From Acidobacteriota bacterium (GTDB lineage: Bacteria; Acidobacteriota; Terriglobia; Bryobacterales; Bryobacteraceae): DNA of 45,870 nt. Positions 33,698 to 42,812 of this stretch are shown here, piece after piece (positions within the stretch are counted from its first letter, which is position 1; each line of letters opens with the position of its first letter). The position numbers and the translations under genes were made by a program. Under the pieces are notes generated by a model that was given only the letters and a program-made list of their open reading frames with translations, did no database searches and had not been told where the DNA came from. The DNA is taken from NCBI GenBank assembly GCA_021813825.1, contig JAKAJI010000003.1, positions 1 to 45,870 on the forward strand, written 5' to 3'.

Positions 33698-34591
33698 ATG
33701 GTCGCCGCGGGCCGCCGCAAGTCGATCGCGTTCTTCATCGCGCTCGGCGCCGGGCTCATTATCATCTCCATCCTGCTCTACGTCGGTTGGGTCTTTCTCA
33801 ACTGGCGTCACGGGATCCTTCTCTTCTTTGGCATCCTCCTGCTCGCTGTCATCATCGGCGGCGTGGTTCTGAACACCATTTTTCTCGTGCGCGAAATTCG
33901 CCGGAACGAACAACACGATGCCTTCATCAACGCCGTCACGCACGAGTTGAAAACGCCCGTCGCCTCCATTCGCCTCTATCTGGAAACCCTTCAAACCCGG
34001 AACGTCGACGAGGCCCGCCGCCAGGAGTTCTACCGGATCATGCTCGAAGACAGCGGCCGCCTGCTCTCGACCATCGAGCAGGTGCTTCGCACAGGCCGCC
34101 TCGGCGCCTCGCCGCGAACTCTGGAACGCACCCGCATCGAACTCGGCCCCGTCGTGGAGGAATGTCTGGCTCGCGTCCGCAACGCTCACCACGTGCCGCC
34201 GGAGTCGGTCGTCTTTCAACCCGGACCCGCTCTCGCCGTATTAGGCGATCCGGAAGAAGTCCGCGCCGCGGTTACCAACCTCATCGACAACGCCGTCAAA
34301 TATTCCGGGCCCGGTGTCCAGGTCACGATCGAGACCGCCGCCGTCGATGGCCGCTTTGCCACCCTCCGCGTACGGGACCGTGGCATCGGCATCCCGAAGT
34401 CTGACCTCAAGCGCATCTTCCGCCGCTTCTACCGCTCTCCCGGCTCCCTGGCCGCCCGCGTCAAAGGAACCGGCCTCGGCCTCTTCATCGTCCGCTCGGT
34501 CGCCAAGCGCCACGGCGGCCGCGCCTGGGCTGAAAGCGAAGGCCCCGGTCGCGGCAGCACTTTCGTCCTTCAGCTTCCCCTTGCCTCATGA
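33698..34591 (+). CDS. Intramembrane-sensing histidine kinase
   Basis: This 297-residue kinase has two transmembrane helices (about residues 10-34 and 40-63) joined by only about five residues (NWRHG), so it has almost no extracytoplasmic sensor. There is no HAMP or PAS domain. The HisKA domain has His82 in FINAVTHELKTPVASI. The HATPase domain has the N box NLIDNAVKYS, the G1 box RDRGIGIP and the G2 box GTGLGLFI. Such kinases usually sense the membrane itself or a membrane partner. It overlaps the response regulator by four bases (ATGA). Confidence 0.93.
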   Translation: MVAAGRRKSIAFFIALGAGLIIISILLYVGWVFLNWRHGILLFFGILLLAVIIGGVVLNTIFLVREIRRNEQHDAFINAVTHELKTPVASIRLYLETLQTRNVDEARRQEFYRIMLEDSGRLLSTIEQVLRTGRLGASPRTLERTRIELGPVVEECLARVRNAHHVPPESVVFQPGPALAVLGDPEEVRAAVTNLIDNAVKYSGPGVQVTIETAAVDGRFATLRVRDRGIGIPKSDLKRIFRRFYRSPGSLAARVKGTGLGLFIVRSVAKRHGGRAWAESEGPGRGSTFVLQLPLAS

Positions 34592-35298
34592 GCCGGATCC
34601 TGATCGTGGAGGATGAACAGCATCTGGCGGAAGGTCTCCGCTTCAACCTCGAGGCCGAAGGGTACGAGGTCGAAACGGCGGAAACCGGCGAAACCGCCTT
34701 GGAGCGTCTCGCCGCCTCCTCCTTCGATGTTGTCGTGCTCGACGTCATGCTCCCCGGAATCGACGGCTTCACCGTCATGACCGAAATGCGCCGCGCCGGC
34801 CACTACGTCCCCACCCTCATGCTCACCGCGCGCAGCCGTCCGGAAGACGTGCTTCGCGGTTTCGCCTCCGGTGCCGACGACTATCTCCCCAAGCCCTTTG
34901 ACCTCGCCATCCTCATGGCCCGCATCAAAGGACTCCTCCGCCGCCGCGACTGGCTTCGCTCACTTTCCTCGGCGCCCACCTCCTCCCAGATCTTCCAGTT
35001 CGCCGGAAAGTCGGTCGACTTCAGCGCGCTCGAACTCCACGCCCGCGGCGAGTCGATCCCGCTCACCATAATGGAAGCCAACGTTCTCCGCTATTTCATC
35101 GAACACGAAGGCCAGGCCGTCTCCCGGAAAGCCCTCCTGGAAGACGTCTGGGGACTCCACGAAGACACCGACACCCGCGCCATCGACAACTTCATCGTCC
35201 GCCTCCGCCGCTATCTTGAAGACGACCCCTCGAATCCCCGCCACGTCGTCACCGTCCGCGGCGTCGGCTACCGCTTCGTAGCCGAACCCGGTTCCTAG
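34588..35298 (+). CDS. OmpR/PhoB-family response regulator
   Basis: This 236-residue DNA-binding regulator has a receiver domain (1-118) with Asp8/Asp9, phospho-acceptor Asp52 in VVVLDVMLPG, Thr80 and Lys102. The C-terminal winged-helix domain (about 140-232) ends with the family-typical VVTVRGVGYRF. It is translationally coupled to the kinase. By position it may control the desaturase, whose upstream region has 11-bp-phased repeats suited to this family. Confidence 0.95.
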   Translation: MSRILIVEDEQHLAEGLRFNLEAEGYEVETAETGETALERLAASSFDVVVLDVMLPGIDGFTVMTEMRRAGHYVPTLMLTARSRPEDVLRGFASGADDYLPKPFDLAILMARIKGLLRRRDWLRSLSSAPTSSQIFQFAGKSVDFSALELHARGESIPLTIMEANVLRYFIEHEGQAVSRKALLEDVWGLHEDTDTRAIDNFIVRLRRYLEDDPSNPRHVVTVRGVGYRFVAEPGS

Positions 35299-35342
35299 CG
35301 CACGCCCGTCGCGCGCACCACTGCGCTATGCTCTCCCGAGAT

Positions 35343-36248
35343 ATGCAACGCCGTGCTTTCCTGCGCCGCCTGGCGGCCCTCGCCGCGGCCCGGGCCGCTC
35401 TCGCCTCCCAACTCCCCGCCAACAAAAATGTCCGCTGGGCCCTGGGCACCAACCTCTGGAACTACTTCCCGCGCGTACCCTTCACCGACATCCTGGACTG
35501 CATGCGCGACACCGGCTTCATCGGCGCCCGCCTCACCCAGTTCCCGCGCATCCTCGACACCTACAACCTCACCCCGGCGCAACTTCACAAGGAAGTGGAC
35601 CAGCGTGGCCTCCATATCGTCACCATCTCCTTCAACGGCGCTTTCCAGGACGCCTCCGCCCGTCCCACCATCTTCGCCAACGCCCGAGCCGCCATGGAAT
35701 TCTTGCGCGATTTCGGCGCCCGGGATCTGGTCGTGTTTTCCCCCAACCGCAAGTTACCCGGCGCGCTCACCCCCCAGGCGTTCCAGACTATGTGCGAGAG
35801 CTTCAACCAACTCGGAGACCTGGCCGGTGAAATGGGCTTCCGCGCCGGACTGCACAACCACCTCGGCCAGATGGTCCAGACGCCGGAAGAAATCGCCCGC
35901 TGTATGGCCCAAACCGATCCGCGCCGCTTCCACTTTTCCCCCGATACCGCCCATATCCATCTCGCCGGCGGCGACGCCGCCGCTACGCTCGACCGCTACC
36001 GGTCCCGAATCACACTTCTTGATTACAAGGATGCCCGCCGCGCCGCGCTCCCCCAGGGCTTCCGCGAGGCCATCTTCGATTTGGGCGACGGGGAAATCGA
36101 CTTCCCCGCCTGCCACCGCGTGCTTAAGTCCGCGTCTTACCAGGGCTGGATTTGCGTCGATCTCGACATCGCGCGCCACGGTCCCAAGGCCAGCTATCAG
36201 CGCTGCGGCGCCTACATTGCCAAAACTCTTGAGCCCATTTATGTTTGA
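35343..36248 (+). CDS. Exported sugar phosphate isomerase/epimerase-like TIM-barrel protein
   Basis: This protein of about 301 residues begins with a twin-arginine type signal (MQRRAFLRRLAALAAARAAL). A xylose-isomerase-like TIM barrel follows. Metal or substrate ligands typical of the family can be seen in GLHNHLGQMV, FSPDTAHIHLAG and LLDYKD, and in the C-terminal WICVDLDIA, where Asp stands at the usual Glu position. The substrate is unknown. An ATG five codons upstream (35328) is possible, but the signal peptide fits 35343. It overlaps the next gene by eight bases. Confidence 0.85.
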   Translation: MQRRAFLRRLAALAAARAALASQLPANKNVRWALGTNLWNYFPRVPFTDILDCMRDTGFIGARLTQFPRILDTYNLTPAQLHKEVDQRGLHIVTISFNGAFQDASARPTIFANARAAMEFLRDFGARDLVVFSPNRKLPGALTPQAFQTMCESFNQLGDLAGEMGFRAGLHNHLGQMVQTPEEIARCMAQTDPRRFHFSPDTAHIHLAGGDAAATLDRYRSRITLLDYKDARRAALPQGFREAIFDLGDGEIDFPACHRVLKSASYQGWICVDLDIARHGPKASYQRCGAYIAKTLEPIYV

Positions 36249-37149
36249 AACCGGAAGAAGAGATTTGCTTTTGGCCGGCCTCGGCGCCGGTCTCGGCGCC
36301 TCCGCCGCGCCGCCCGCCTACCGCATCCTCGACCCCCACGTCCACGTCTGGAAGCACGACCCGGCCTACCCCTTCGCCAAGGAAACGAAACACCCGCCCG
36401 CCGAAGACCGAACGCCGGAAATGCTCCTGGCTCTCATGCAGGCAAACGGCGTCGCCAAAACCGTCATCATCCAGGTCATCCACTACCGCTACGACAACAG
36501 CTACCTCGCGCACGTCCTGCGGCAGTATCCGCAGTATTTCCAGGGTGTCTGCCGCGTCGATCCGCTCGACCCCGCCGCCCCCGACCACCTCTCCCGTCTC
36601 ACCGAAGAACAAGGCTTCCACGGCGTCCGCTTAAGCCCCGCCGGCGACGCCTCCGGCGATTGGATCCGCGGCCCTCTCATGCCGCCGCTCTGGAAGCGCT
36701 GCGAGCAACTCAAAGTCCCCATGACGCTGCTCACCACCATCAACCGGATGCCCGACGTCGCCCGCCTCGCCGAACGCTTCCCCGATCTGACCATCGTCAT
36801 CGACCACATGGCCGACTGCCCCATTGACCAGCCGCAGGAACTCGAGAAACTCATCGCCCTCACGCGCTATCCCAGGCTCTTCGTCAAGATCTCCCACACC
36901 TGGTCCATCTCCCGCCAGCCGTATCCGTTCCTCGATGCACAAAAATACGTCCAGCGCCTCCACGAACACTTCGGCCCCCAGCGCCTGATGTGGGCCACGG
37001 ACTGGCCGATTTGTCTCGCGAAAGTCAGTTACCGCCAGGCGCTGACCGTCGTTCGCGACGACATGAAATTCCTCAACGCGGGCGACAAGTCATGGATGTT
37101 GAGTAAAACGATTGAAAGCGTGTGGCCGTTCGCCGGGCGGCCTACTTGA
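36241..37149 (+). CDS. Exported amidohydrolase (amidohydrolase 2 family)
   Basis: This 302-residue protein begins [20 protein letters not shown], a twin-arginine-like signal. A metal-dependent TIM-barrel hydrolase follows with [10 protein letters not shown] near the start, a central [11 protein letters not shown] and a C-terminal LMWATDWPI. It resembles lactonase or decarboxylase members of the family; the substrate cannot be told. The same frame is open far upstream, but that part is a shadow of the isomerase gene. It overlaps the isomerase by 8 bp at its 5' end and the convergent ABC gene by 8 bp at its 3' end. Confidence 0.88.
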   Translation: MFETGRRDLLLAGLGAGLGASAAPPAYRILDPHVHVWKHDPAYPFAKETKHPPAEDRTPEMLLALMQANGVAKTVIIQVIHYRYDNSYLAHVLRQYPQYFQGVCRVDPLDPAAPDHLSRLTEEQGFHGVRLSPAGDASGDWIRGPLMPPLWKRCEQLKVPMTLLTTINRMPDVARLAERFPDLTIVIDHMADCPIDQPQELEKLIALTRYPRLFVKISHTWSISRQPYPFLDAQKYVQRLHEHFGPQRLMWATDWPICLAKVSYRQALTVVRDDMKFLNAGDKSWMLSKTIESVWPFAGRPT

Positions 37150-37879
37150 TGGCTTCGTCTTTTTCGACTTTGCCGTCGCGGATGTGGATCACGCGGTGGG
37201 CATGCAAGGCGATGTCGTGCTCGTGCGTCACCAGGACGATGGTGTTCCCCTGCTGATAGAGGCGCTCGAAAAGCGACATGATCTCATTCCCGGTGGCGGT
37301 ATCCAGCGCACCTGTCGGCTCGTCCGCCAGCAGGATGGACGGATTGTTCACCAGCGCCCGCGCAATGGCGACGCGCTGCCGCTGGCCACCAGATAACTCG
37401 TTTGGTTTGTGATACATGCGCTGCTCAAGATCGACCGCCCGCAACGCCATCCGGGCCTTCTCCGCCCGCACCTCAGCCGGCAAACCCGCGTAGATCAGCG
37501 GCAACTCGACATTGTGCAGCGCCGTCGCCCGCGGCAGCAGATTGAAGGTCTGAAAAACGAAGCCGATCTCCTTGTTGCGAATCCGCGCCAACTCGTCATC
37601 GTCCATGTCGCTGGCGAGTTTGCCGTTCAGGTAGTACAGTCCCTTGGTCGGCGAATCCAGGCAGCCGATCAGGTTCATCAACGTCGATTTGCCCGACCCC
37701 GACGGCCCCATGATCGCCACATACTCGCCGCGCCGGATCTGGATATCCACACCGGAAACCGCATGGATCTCCTGGTCGCCCATGATGTAGGTCTTCCACA
37801 GATCGTACGTGCGGATGACGATTCCGTCGCGCTTGAGTTGTTCGCCGCGCTCGATGAGTTCTTGTGTAGCGGTGGCCAT
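37142..37879 (-). CDS. ABC transporter ATP-binding protein, MacB/LolD type
   Basis: This 245-residue ATPase has Walker A GPSGSGKS (residues 58-65), Q-loop [10 protein letters not shown], signature LSGGQRQR, Walker [13 protein letters not shown] and the H-loop VTHEHD. The sequence resembles MacB/LolD-type ATPases that work with FtsX-like permeases. It lies 13 bp downstream of the MacA-like adaptor gene. The expected permease gene is not next to it; the next gene on the same side is the convergent amidohydrolase. Confidence 0.93.
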   Translation of the reverse strand: MATATQELIERGEQLKRDGIVIRTYDLWKTYIMGDQEIHAVSGVDIQIRRGEYVAIMGPSGSGKSTLMNLIGCLDSPTKGLYYLNGKLASDMDDDELARIRNKEIGFVFQTFNLLPRATALHNVELPLIYAGLPAEVRAEKARMALRAVDLEQRMYHKPNELSGGQRQRVAIARALVNNPSILLADEPTGALDTATGNEIMSLFERLYQQGNTIVLVTHEHDIALHAHRVIHIRDGKVEKDEAIK

Positions 37880-37892
37880 TCGTGTCGCGGGC

Positions 37893-39308
37893 TCAGCTTG
37901 CTTCCGTGGTCTGGGTCGGGGCCTTGTTGTCTATCTTGACTCTCGAGTCGTTGCGCAGAGTACGAATCACCTGATAGCTGCCCGTCACGATCTGATCGCC
38001 AGGCTCCAGCCCGTTCAGAACTTCAATGTCGGTCGTTCCCGTGATGCCGGTTTCCACTTTCCGGAACACGGCCCGGCCGGCGTTTACCACGAACACACCT
38101 TGTAATTCCTTGCGTCCTTCGCGCTGCTGCGCCGGAGTAAGCTGCACCGGGTCGCCCGGCTTCGGCTTGTCGAGATCCCGCTTCATGCGCACCGTCAGCG
38201 CCTGAATCGGAATCGCCATCACGTTGCGTCGCGTCGCGGTCGTGATTTTTGCCGTGCAGGACAGACCGGGGCGAATCTCATCCGGAGGATTGTCGAGGGC
38301 GACCACGACCTTGAAATCTTTCGCTTCCTGGCTCGATGTGTTACTTTGCGACGCCGCCACGCCGCTCGACCGCAGAATCGCCGTGTCCCCGATCTCGATC
38401 ACGTGCCCCGTAAACGTCTTGTCCGGAATCGCGTCGATCGTAACCTCGGCCTGCTGGCCTTCCTTCACGTTCACGATGTCCGTTTCATCCACCTTCACTT
38501 CCGCCGTGATCAGAGACATGTCGGCAACCGTCATCACCGTGCTCGCCGCCGAGTTCTGGATGCCCGGCACCACGGTCTCGCCCACGCGAACGGGAAGGTC
38601 CGTCACCACCCCGTCGATCGGCGACACGACCGCGTAGTCCGCCAACACGTTCTTCACTCGCGTCAGATTCGCTTCAAGCTGCGCGACCCGCCGCTGTGAG
38701 GAGGCAAGCTGGGCGCGCGACTGGGCAAGCTGCGCTCTCACCTGAGCCAGATGGGAACTGGCTTCCGCCACGCCGGCCACCGCCGTTTCATATTCGGCCT
38801 TCTTCTGGTCGTAATCCTGTTTGGCCACCAGTTGATCCTTAATCAACTGGTTGTACCGCTGCATGTTGATCTTCGTGCGCTCCAATTCGGCGTTCGCCTT
38901 GTCCAGCGTAGCCTGCGCGTTCCTCACGCCGTCCTCTTGCACCTTCATGTTGGCTTCCGACGCCGCCGAGTCCGCCAGTGCGCTCTGAATCGCCGCGTTT
39001 TGCGCCGTCACGTCCGCTTCCGGTTCCTTGTCCTGAATCTGCGCCACAACCTGCCCTTTGCGGACGCGGTCGCCTTCCTTCACATAAATCGACGTCAGCG
39101 GACCCATCGCGTTCGCCGCCAGGTTGTGGTAATCCTTCGGCTTGATCTCGCCCGAGGCGGTAACGATGGATGTAAGGTCTTCCCGTGCAACCTTACCGGT
39201 CTGGACTGTAACGATGCCGCGCTGGTTGATTTTTACACTGGCGAAAATGCCTCCGCCAACCAGCACGGCCAGTCCCGTGATCAGAAGTACTTTGGACTTG
39301 CGCTTCAA
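37893..39308 (-). CDS. MacA/HlyD-family periplasmic adaptor
   Basis: This 471-residue adaptor has an N-terminal membrane anchor ([20 protein letters not shown]), a biotinyl-lipoyl domain split around a long alpha-hairpin and beta-barrel domains towards the C-terminus. The hairpin (about residues 105-230) carries heptad-like [10 protein letters not shown] repeats. It would connect an inner-membrane transporter to an outer-membrane factor. The start is TTG at 39308 with a GGGGAG ribosome binding site upstream. It heads a two-gene unit with the ATPase. Confidence 0.92.
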   Translation of the reverse strand: MKRKSKVLLITGLAVLVGGGIFASVKINQRGIVTVQTGKVAREDLTSIVTASGEIKPKDYHNLAANAMGPLTSIYVKEGDRVRKGQVVAQIQDKEPEADVTAQNAAIQSALADSAASEANMKVQEDGVRNAQATLDKANAELERTKINMQRYNQLIKDQLVAKQDYDQKKAEYETAVAGVAEASSHLAQVRAQLAQSRAQLASSQRRVAQLEANLTRVKNVLADYAVVSPIDGVVTDLPVRVGETVVPGIQNSAASTVMTVADMSLITAEVKVDETDIVNVKEGQQAEVTIDAIPDKTFTGHVIEIGDTAILRSSGVAASQSNTSSQEAKDFKVVVALDNPPDEIRPGLSCTAKITTATRRNVMAIPIQALTVRMKRDLDKPKPGDPVQLTPAQQREGRKELQGVFVVNAGRAVFRKVETGITGTTDIEVLNGLEPGDQIVTGSYQVIRTLRNDSRVKIDNKAPTQTTEAS

Positions 39309-39429
39309 CGGAATGTCTCCCCGTCTCTGTTAGACGAAAACGGGCTCGCATTTGTTCTGGAAACCCCAGGGTAACATGGCGAATTCCCTGAGCTTCGGCA
39401 AAAGGACCCGGCGGGCGCCGCTTTCCGGC

Positions 39430-39472
39430 TACTAAGTAATTGGATTTACAATTTCTTAAGTACTTCGAAGCT
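39430..39472 (-). promoter_or_regulatory. AT-rich promoter-like region upstream of the adaptor gene
   Basis: This 43-bp segment is markedly AT-rich against its surroundings. It holds hexamers such as TTAAGA and CTTAGT at 17-bp spacing on the minus strand. The match to consensus is weak. The remaining interval down to the adaptor start shows no clear terminator for the upstream kinase gene. Confidence 0.3.
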
Positions 39473-39476
39473 GCCC

Positions 39477-41615
39477 TCAGACCGCCGTGTCTTCCGAGCC
39501 AAGACACCGCAGCATGGTCTTGCGGAGTTCTTCGAAATCGACCGGCTTGCCCAGAAAATCATCCATCCCTGCCTCGCGGCATCGCTCCCGCCAGGCGTCT
39601 TCCGCATGGGCGGTCATCGCGATGATCGGTACCCTCCGCCCATTGGCCGGCTCATTTTCCCGGATTTTCCGCGTCGCCTGGAGCCCGTCGATGTCGGGCA
39701 TCTGACAGTCCATCAGGACGACATCGAAGCTCTTTCGTTGGCATTGCTCGATCGCCTCGCCACCGTTGGCGGCGATCGTGACTGTGCAGCCCAGCCGCTC
39801 CAGGAATCGCTGGGCAACCAACTGATTCACCGCGTTGTCTTCCGCCAGAAGCACGTCAGCCCCTAGCACCTCCCGAACGGAGGACGCCGGCGTTTTCTCG
39901 AGCTGCGCTGGCGGCGGCTCCTGATCATCAGCCACTCGAAGCGGCAGCCGGACCCGAAACGTCGCCCCCTCGCCAAGGAAACTCTCCACTTCGATCGTTC
40001 CGCCCATTCGCTCCGTAAGCTGTTTGCAGATGGCCAGTCCCAAGCCGGTACCTCCGTGCTTGCGAACAAGCGAAATGTCGCCCTGCGCGAACGGCTGGAA
40101 GAGCTTCGGCAGCACCTCCGGCGCAATCCCCGGCCCGGTGTCGGTCACCGAAATGACTAGCATCGGTCCCTTGCGCCCGCCGGACACAACTTCGAGCTCC
40201 ACGTCGACCGACCCCTCGCGGGTGAACTTCACCGAATTGCCAATGAGATTCAGGAGGATTTGCCGGAACCGGTCCCCGTCACCGATGATGCGCCGCGGCA
40301 CGCCGGGGCTGACAAACAGGCGCAGCGCCAGACCACCGGCCTCCGCCTTGGGCCTCAGCAAACCCCCGGCGAACTCTACCTGTTCCCGCACGTCGAACGG
40401 CGCGTCGCAAATCTCGAGCTTCCCGGCTTCGATTTTGGAAAGATCCAGCAACTCGTTCAGCAGGTTCAGCAGATGCCGCGCCGACTGCTCGGCGATCGAG
40501 ACATACGAGCGCTGCTCCGGGCTGAGTCCGCCTTCCAGCAGCAGTTCGTGCATCCCCAAAATCCCGTTCATCGGCGTGCGAAGCTCGTGGCTGACCGTCG
40601 CCAGGAACGTGCTCTTGACCCGAAGCGCGTCCTGGGCCCGCTGGGAAGCCTCCGCCAGCACACGGTTCTGCGTCTCCCACACGCCCGACCACCAGTACGC
40701 AATCGCCACGGCGGCCACCGTGATCAAAGCCACAATCCCGATGCCGCTCCACGCGCTGAATCGCCAGCTCGCCACCGCTTCCCAAACGGCAGATTTCACC
40801 TCCGGCGTAAGATTCTGCCCGAGGACCACCTCCAGCCGCTCGGTGGCCAGCTTGCTTGAGGCCATCAGAAATGCCGCCAGCGTAAGGCCGACGCCCGCGA
40901 TAGTCGCAATCAAGAGCCGGAATGAGGAGCCGCGCCACGTTGGCGCCGGCAGAATTCGTCCGCGAAACCGGTACCAGGGCGCCAGAACCAACGCCATCGC
41001 TGGGCCGACGAAGAACATTGAGCCCAGGAACGAGCCGAAGATCCAGCCCAGCCACGTCATGAACGTATCGCGAGGACCGAAACGGTTCACCTCGCTCCAG
41101 ATCACGGACCCGCTCGCGGTGATGAAGGCGCAAAGCGCGGCCGCCGCCGCAAACCATCCCCACGACCTTCGCGAGCGAAAATCGACCGGAAGGGCGAACG
41201 CACGGTACACCACCGCTAACGCGCCGACACTCAGTGGATCAACCAGGCTGATGGAAAGAGACGCCGTCCGCGGCAAACCCTCGTGCAACAGACCCAGCAT
41301 GGAAGCCAGAAAAGCGGCCGGTAGCGCCCAGCCCGGGCCAAGCAGCAGCATCAGCGCCTGGCTTACCAGGTTCGGCACATAGATCGACAACCGCAGGTGC
41401 CGCCCGATCGGGCTGAGAACGACGGTCGGAGTCGCATCGATGTGGCGCGAAGCAATGCAGATGAGGCACGCCGCAATCCAAGCCGTGACCAGCAGGTACG
41501 ACCGGAAGTCCCTCAAGCCATAGCGTCGCAGCGCGTAACCCACCGGCACAGGCTGCCAGAGCATAGCTCGCCCCTTTTCCTCCGCTTTCGGCTCTGTCTG
41601 GACGATACGCGGCAA
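39477..41615 (-). CDS. Membrane-bound hybrid sensor histidine kinase
   Basis: This 712-residue protein has an N-terminal multi-helix region (about residues 38-315) that resembles a MASE1-type sensor. A HisKA domain with His343 (ATVSHELRTPMNGI) follows, then an HATPase domain (N box near 456-460, TDTGPGIAP, GGTGLGLAI) and a C-terminal receiver domain (about 587-705) with Asp636 in VVLMDCQMPD. No separate response regulator is adjacent, so phosphate may pass to an unlinked Hpt protein. The start is TTG at 41615 with AGGGAG upstream; an ATG 17 codons later also has a plausible ribosome binding site. Confidence 0.92.
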   Translation of the reverse strand: MPRIVQTEPKAEEKGRAMLWQPVPVGYALRRYGLRDFRSYLLVTAWIAACLICIASRHIDATPTVVLSPIGRHLRLSIYVPNLVSQALMLLLGPGWALPAAFLASMLGLLHEGLPRTASLSISLVDPLSVGALAVVYRAFALPVDFRSRRSWGWFAAAAALCAFITASGSVIWSEVNRFGPRDTFMTWLGWIFGSFLGSMFFVGPAMALVLAPWYRFRGRILPAPTWRGSSFRLLIATIAGVGLTLAAFLMASSKLATERLEVVLGQNLTPEVKSAVWEAVASWRFSAWSGIGIVALITVAAVAIAYWWSGVWETQNRVLAEASQRAQDALRVKSTFLATVSHELRTPMNGILGMHELLLEGGLSPEQRSYVSIAEQSARHLLNLLNELLDLSKIEAGKLEICDAPFDVREQVEFAGGLLRPKAEAGGLALRLFVSPGVPRRIIGDGDRFRQILLNLIGNSVKFTREGSVDVELEVVSGGRKGPMLVISVTDTGPGIAPEVLPKLFQPFAQGDISLVRKHGGTGLGLAICKQLTERMGGTIEVESFLGEGATFRVRLPLRVADDQEPPPAQLEKTPASSVREVLGADVLLAEDNAVNQLVAQRFLERLGCTVTIAANGGEAIEQCQRKSFDVVLMDCQMPDIDGLQATRKIRENEPANGRRVPIIAMTAHAEDAWRERCREAGMDDFLGKPVDFEELRKTMLRCLGSEDTAV

Positions 41616-41668
41616 GGTTCTCCCTTATAAGGTATCGGCCGAGGGGAGAAATTTCTCTAGCGCCCGGG

Positions 41669-41950
41669 CTAAGGCTTTCGAATCCAGTGAATGGACTGGC
41701 TCGGGGACTGCTCGCACGCCATGGACTGCGTCACGCCGCTGGCCAGCGTCGAACAGGCGTCGGAAGTCGCGGCCCGGATGACGTATTCTTCCGTCGCCCC
41801 CGCCGCCGTCCGGCATTGCGTCATCCCGTTGAAGGTAACGCACACCTCGGCCTTGTACTTGGCCAGATTCATACTCGAGAAAACCAGCAGGCTCAGCAGT
41901 CCCGCGGCGACAATCACGCCGAGAATCACAGCCTTGGTCTTGCCCGTCAT
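41669..41950 (-). CDS. Small membrane-anchored protein with four cysteines
   Basis: This 93-residue protein has one transmembrane segment (about residues 7-27) and a periplasmic part with C37, C46, C66 and C79, which could form two disulfides. I recognise no family. Its ATG overlaps the accA stop (ATGA), so it is probably translated with accA. The coupling and the ordered cysteines argue that it is a real gene. It could also be an independent envelope protein carried in the operon by chance. Confidence 0.7.
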   Translation of the reverse strand: MTGKTKAVILGVIVAAGLLSLLVFSSMNLAKYKAEVCVTFNGMTQCRTAAGATEEYVIRAATSDACSTLASGVTQSMACEQSPSQSIHWIRKP

Positions 41951-42798
41951 CCGGCCTCCTGGCTCAGAAATAGATTCCCCATCTGCCGGAACTTGTTGTA
42001 CCGGTCCTCGACGAGCGAAGCGGCGTTCATCGGCCGAAGCGCATCGAGCGCGCCCCGCAGAGTCTGTTGAATCGCTGCCGCAGTCGCGTCGTAATCGAGT
42101 TGCGCCCCTCCGGGAGGCTCGGGAATCACAGCGTCGATGAGTCCCAGTCCCAGCAAATCCTGCGCGGTCAGCCGCAAAGCCGCCGCCGCCCGGGCCGCCT
42201 CGCCCGAATCCCGGTAGATGATCGCCGCGCAGCTTTCCGGGGTGATCACACTGTAATAGGCGTTCTCGAGCATATACACGCGGTTTGCCACGCCCAGGCC
42301 CAGTGCTCCGCCACTGCCGCCCTCCCCGATCACCACGGACACTACCGGCACTTCGAGCCGCGACATCTCGCGCAGGCTCACGGCAATCGCCTCGGCCTGT
42401 CCACGCTCCTCGGCGTCAATCCCCGGATAGGCGCCTGGCGTGTCCAAAAAAGTTATGATCGGGCGCGAGAACTTTTCGGCTAACCGCATGATCCGCATGG
42501 CCTTGCGGTATCCTTCCGGCTTCGGCATACCGAAGTTCCGGTGCAACTTCTGTTTGGTGTCGCGTCCCTTCTGCTGGGCGATCACGGCCACCGGGCGGTC
42601 GTCGAACTTCCCGAAACCGGCCACGATCGCCGCGTCGTCGGCAAAAGCCCGGTCACCGTGCAACTCCATGAATCCGGTGAAAATCCGCTGAATATAGTCC
42701 AGCGCATGCGGCCGCTTGGGATGCCGCGCAAGCTGCACCCGCTCCCAGGCAGGGTTGGACGGTGCGGTCTGGGTAGGTTGGGGCTGTTCGTCGGGCAT
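41947..42798 (-). CDS. accA: Acetyl-CoA carboxylase carboxyltransferase subunit alpha
   Basis: This 283-residue protein transfers the carboxyl group from biotin to acetyl-CoA in the first step of fatty acid synthesis, together with AccD. Signature segments are [40 protein letters not shown] and [20 protein letters not shown]. It is shorter than E. coli AccA (319) because the N-terminal helical part is reduced. It lies 14 bp after dnaE, the same dnaE-accA order as in E. coli. Confidence 0.96.
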   Translation of the reverse strand: MPDEQPQPTQTAPSNPAWERVQLARHPKRPHALDYIQRIFTGFMELHGDRAFADDAAIVAGFGKFDDRPVAVIAQQKGRDTKQKLHRNFGMPKPEGYRKAMRIMRLAEKFSRPIITFLDTPGAYPGIDAEERGQAEAIAVSLREMSRLEVPVVSVVIGEGGSGGALGLGVANRVYMLENAYYSVITPESCAAIIYRDSGEAARAAAALRLTAQDLLGLGLIDAVIPEPPGGAQLDYDATAAAIQQTLRGALDALRPMNAASLVEDRYNKFRQMGNLFLSQEAG

Positions 42799-42812
42799 TG
42801 TTCGGTCCGGCC

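Noticed and set aside
35353-36240. Long upstream continuation of the amidohydrolase frame through the isomerase gene
   Set aside because: The translation is Ser/Pro/Thr/Ala-rich without recognisable domains, while the overlapping frame encodes a good TIM-barrel protein. The amidohydrolase signal peptide starts at 36241.
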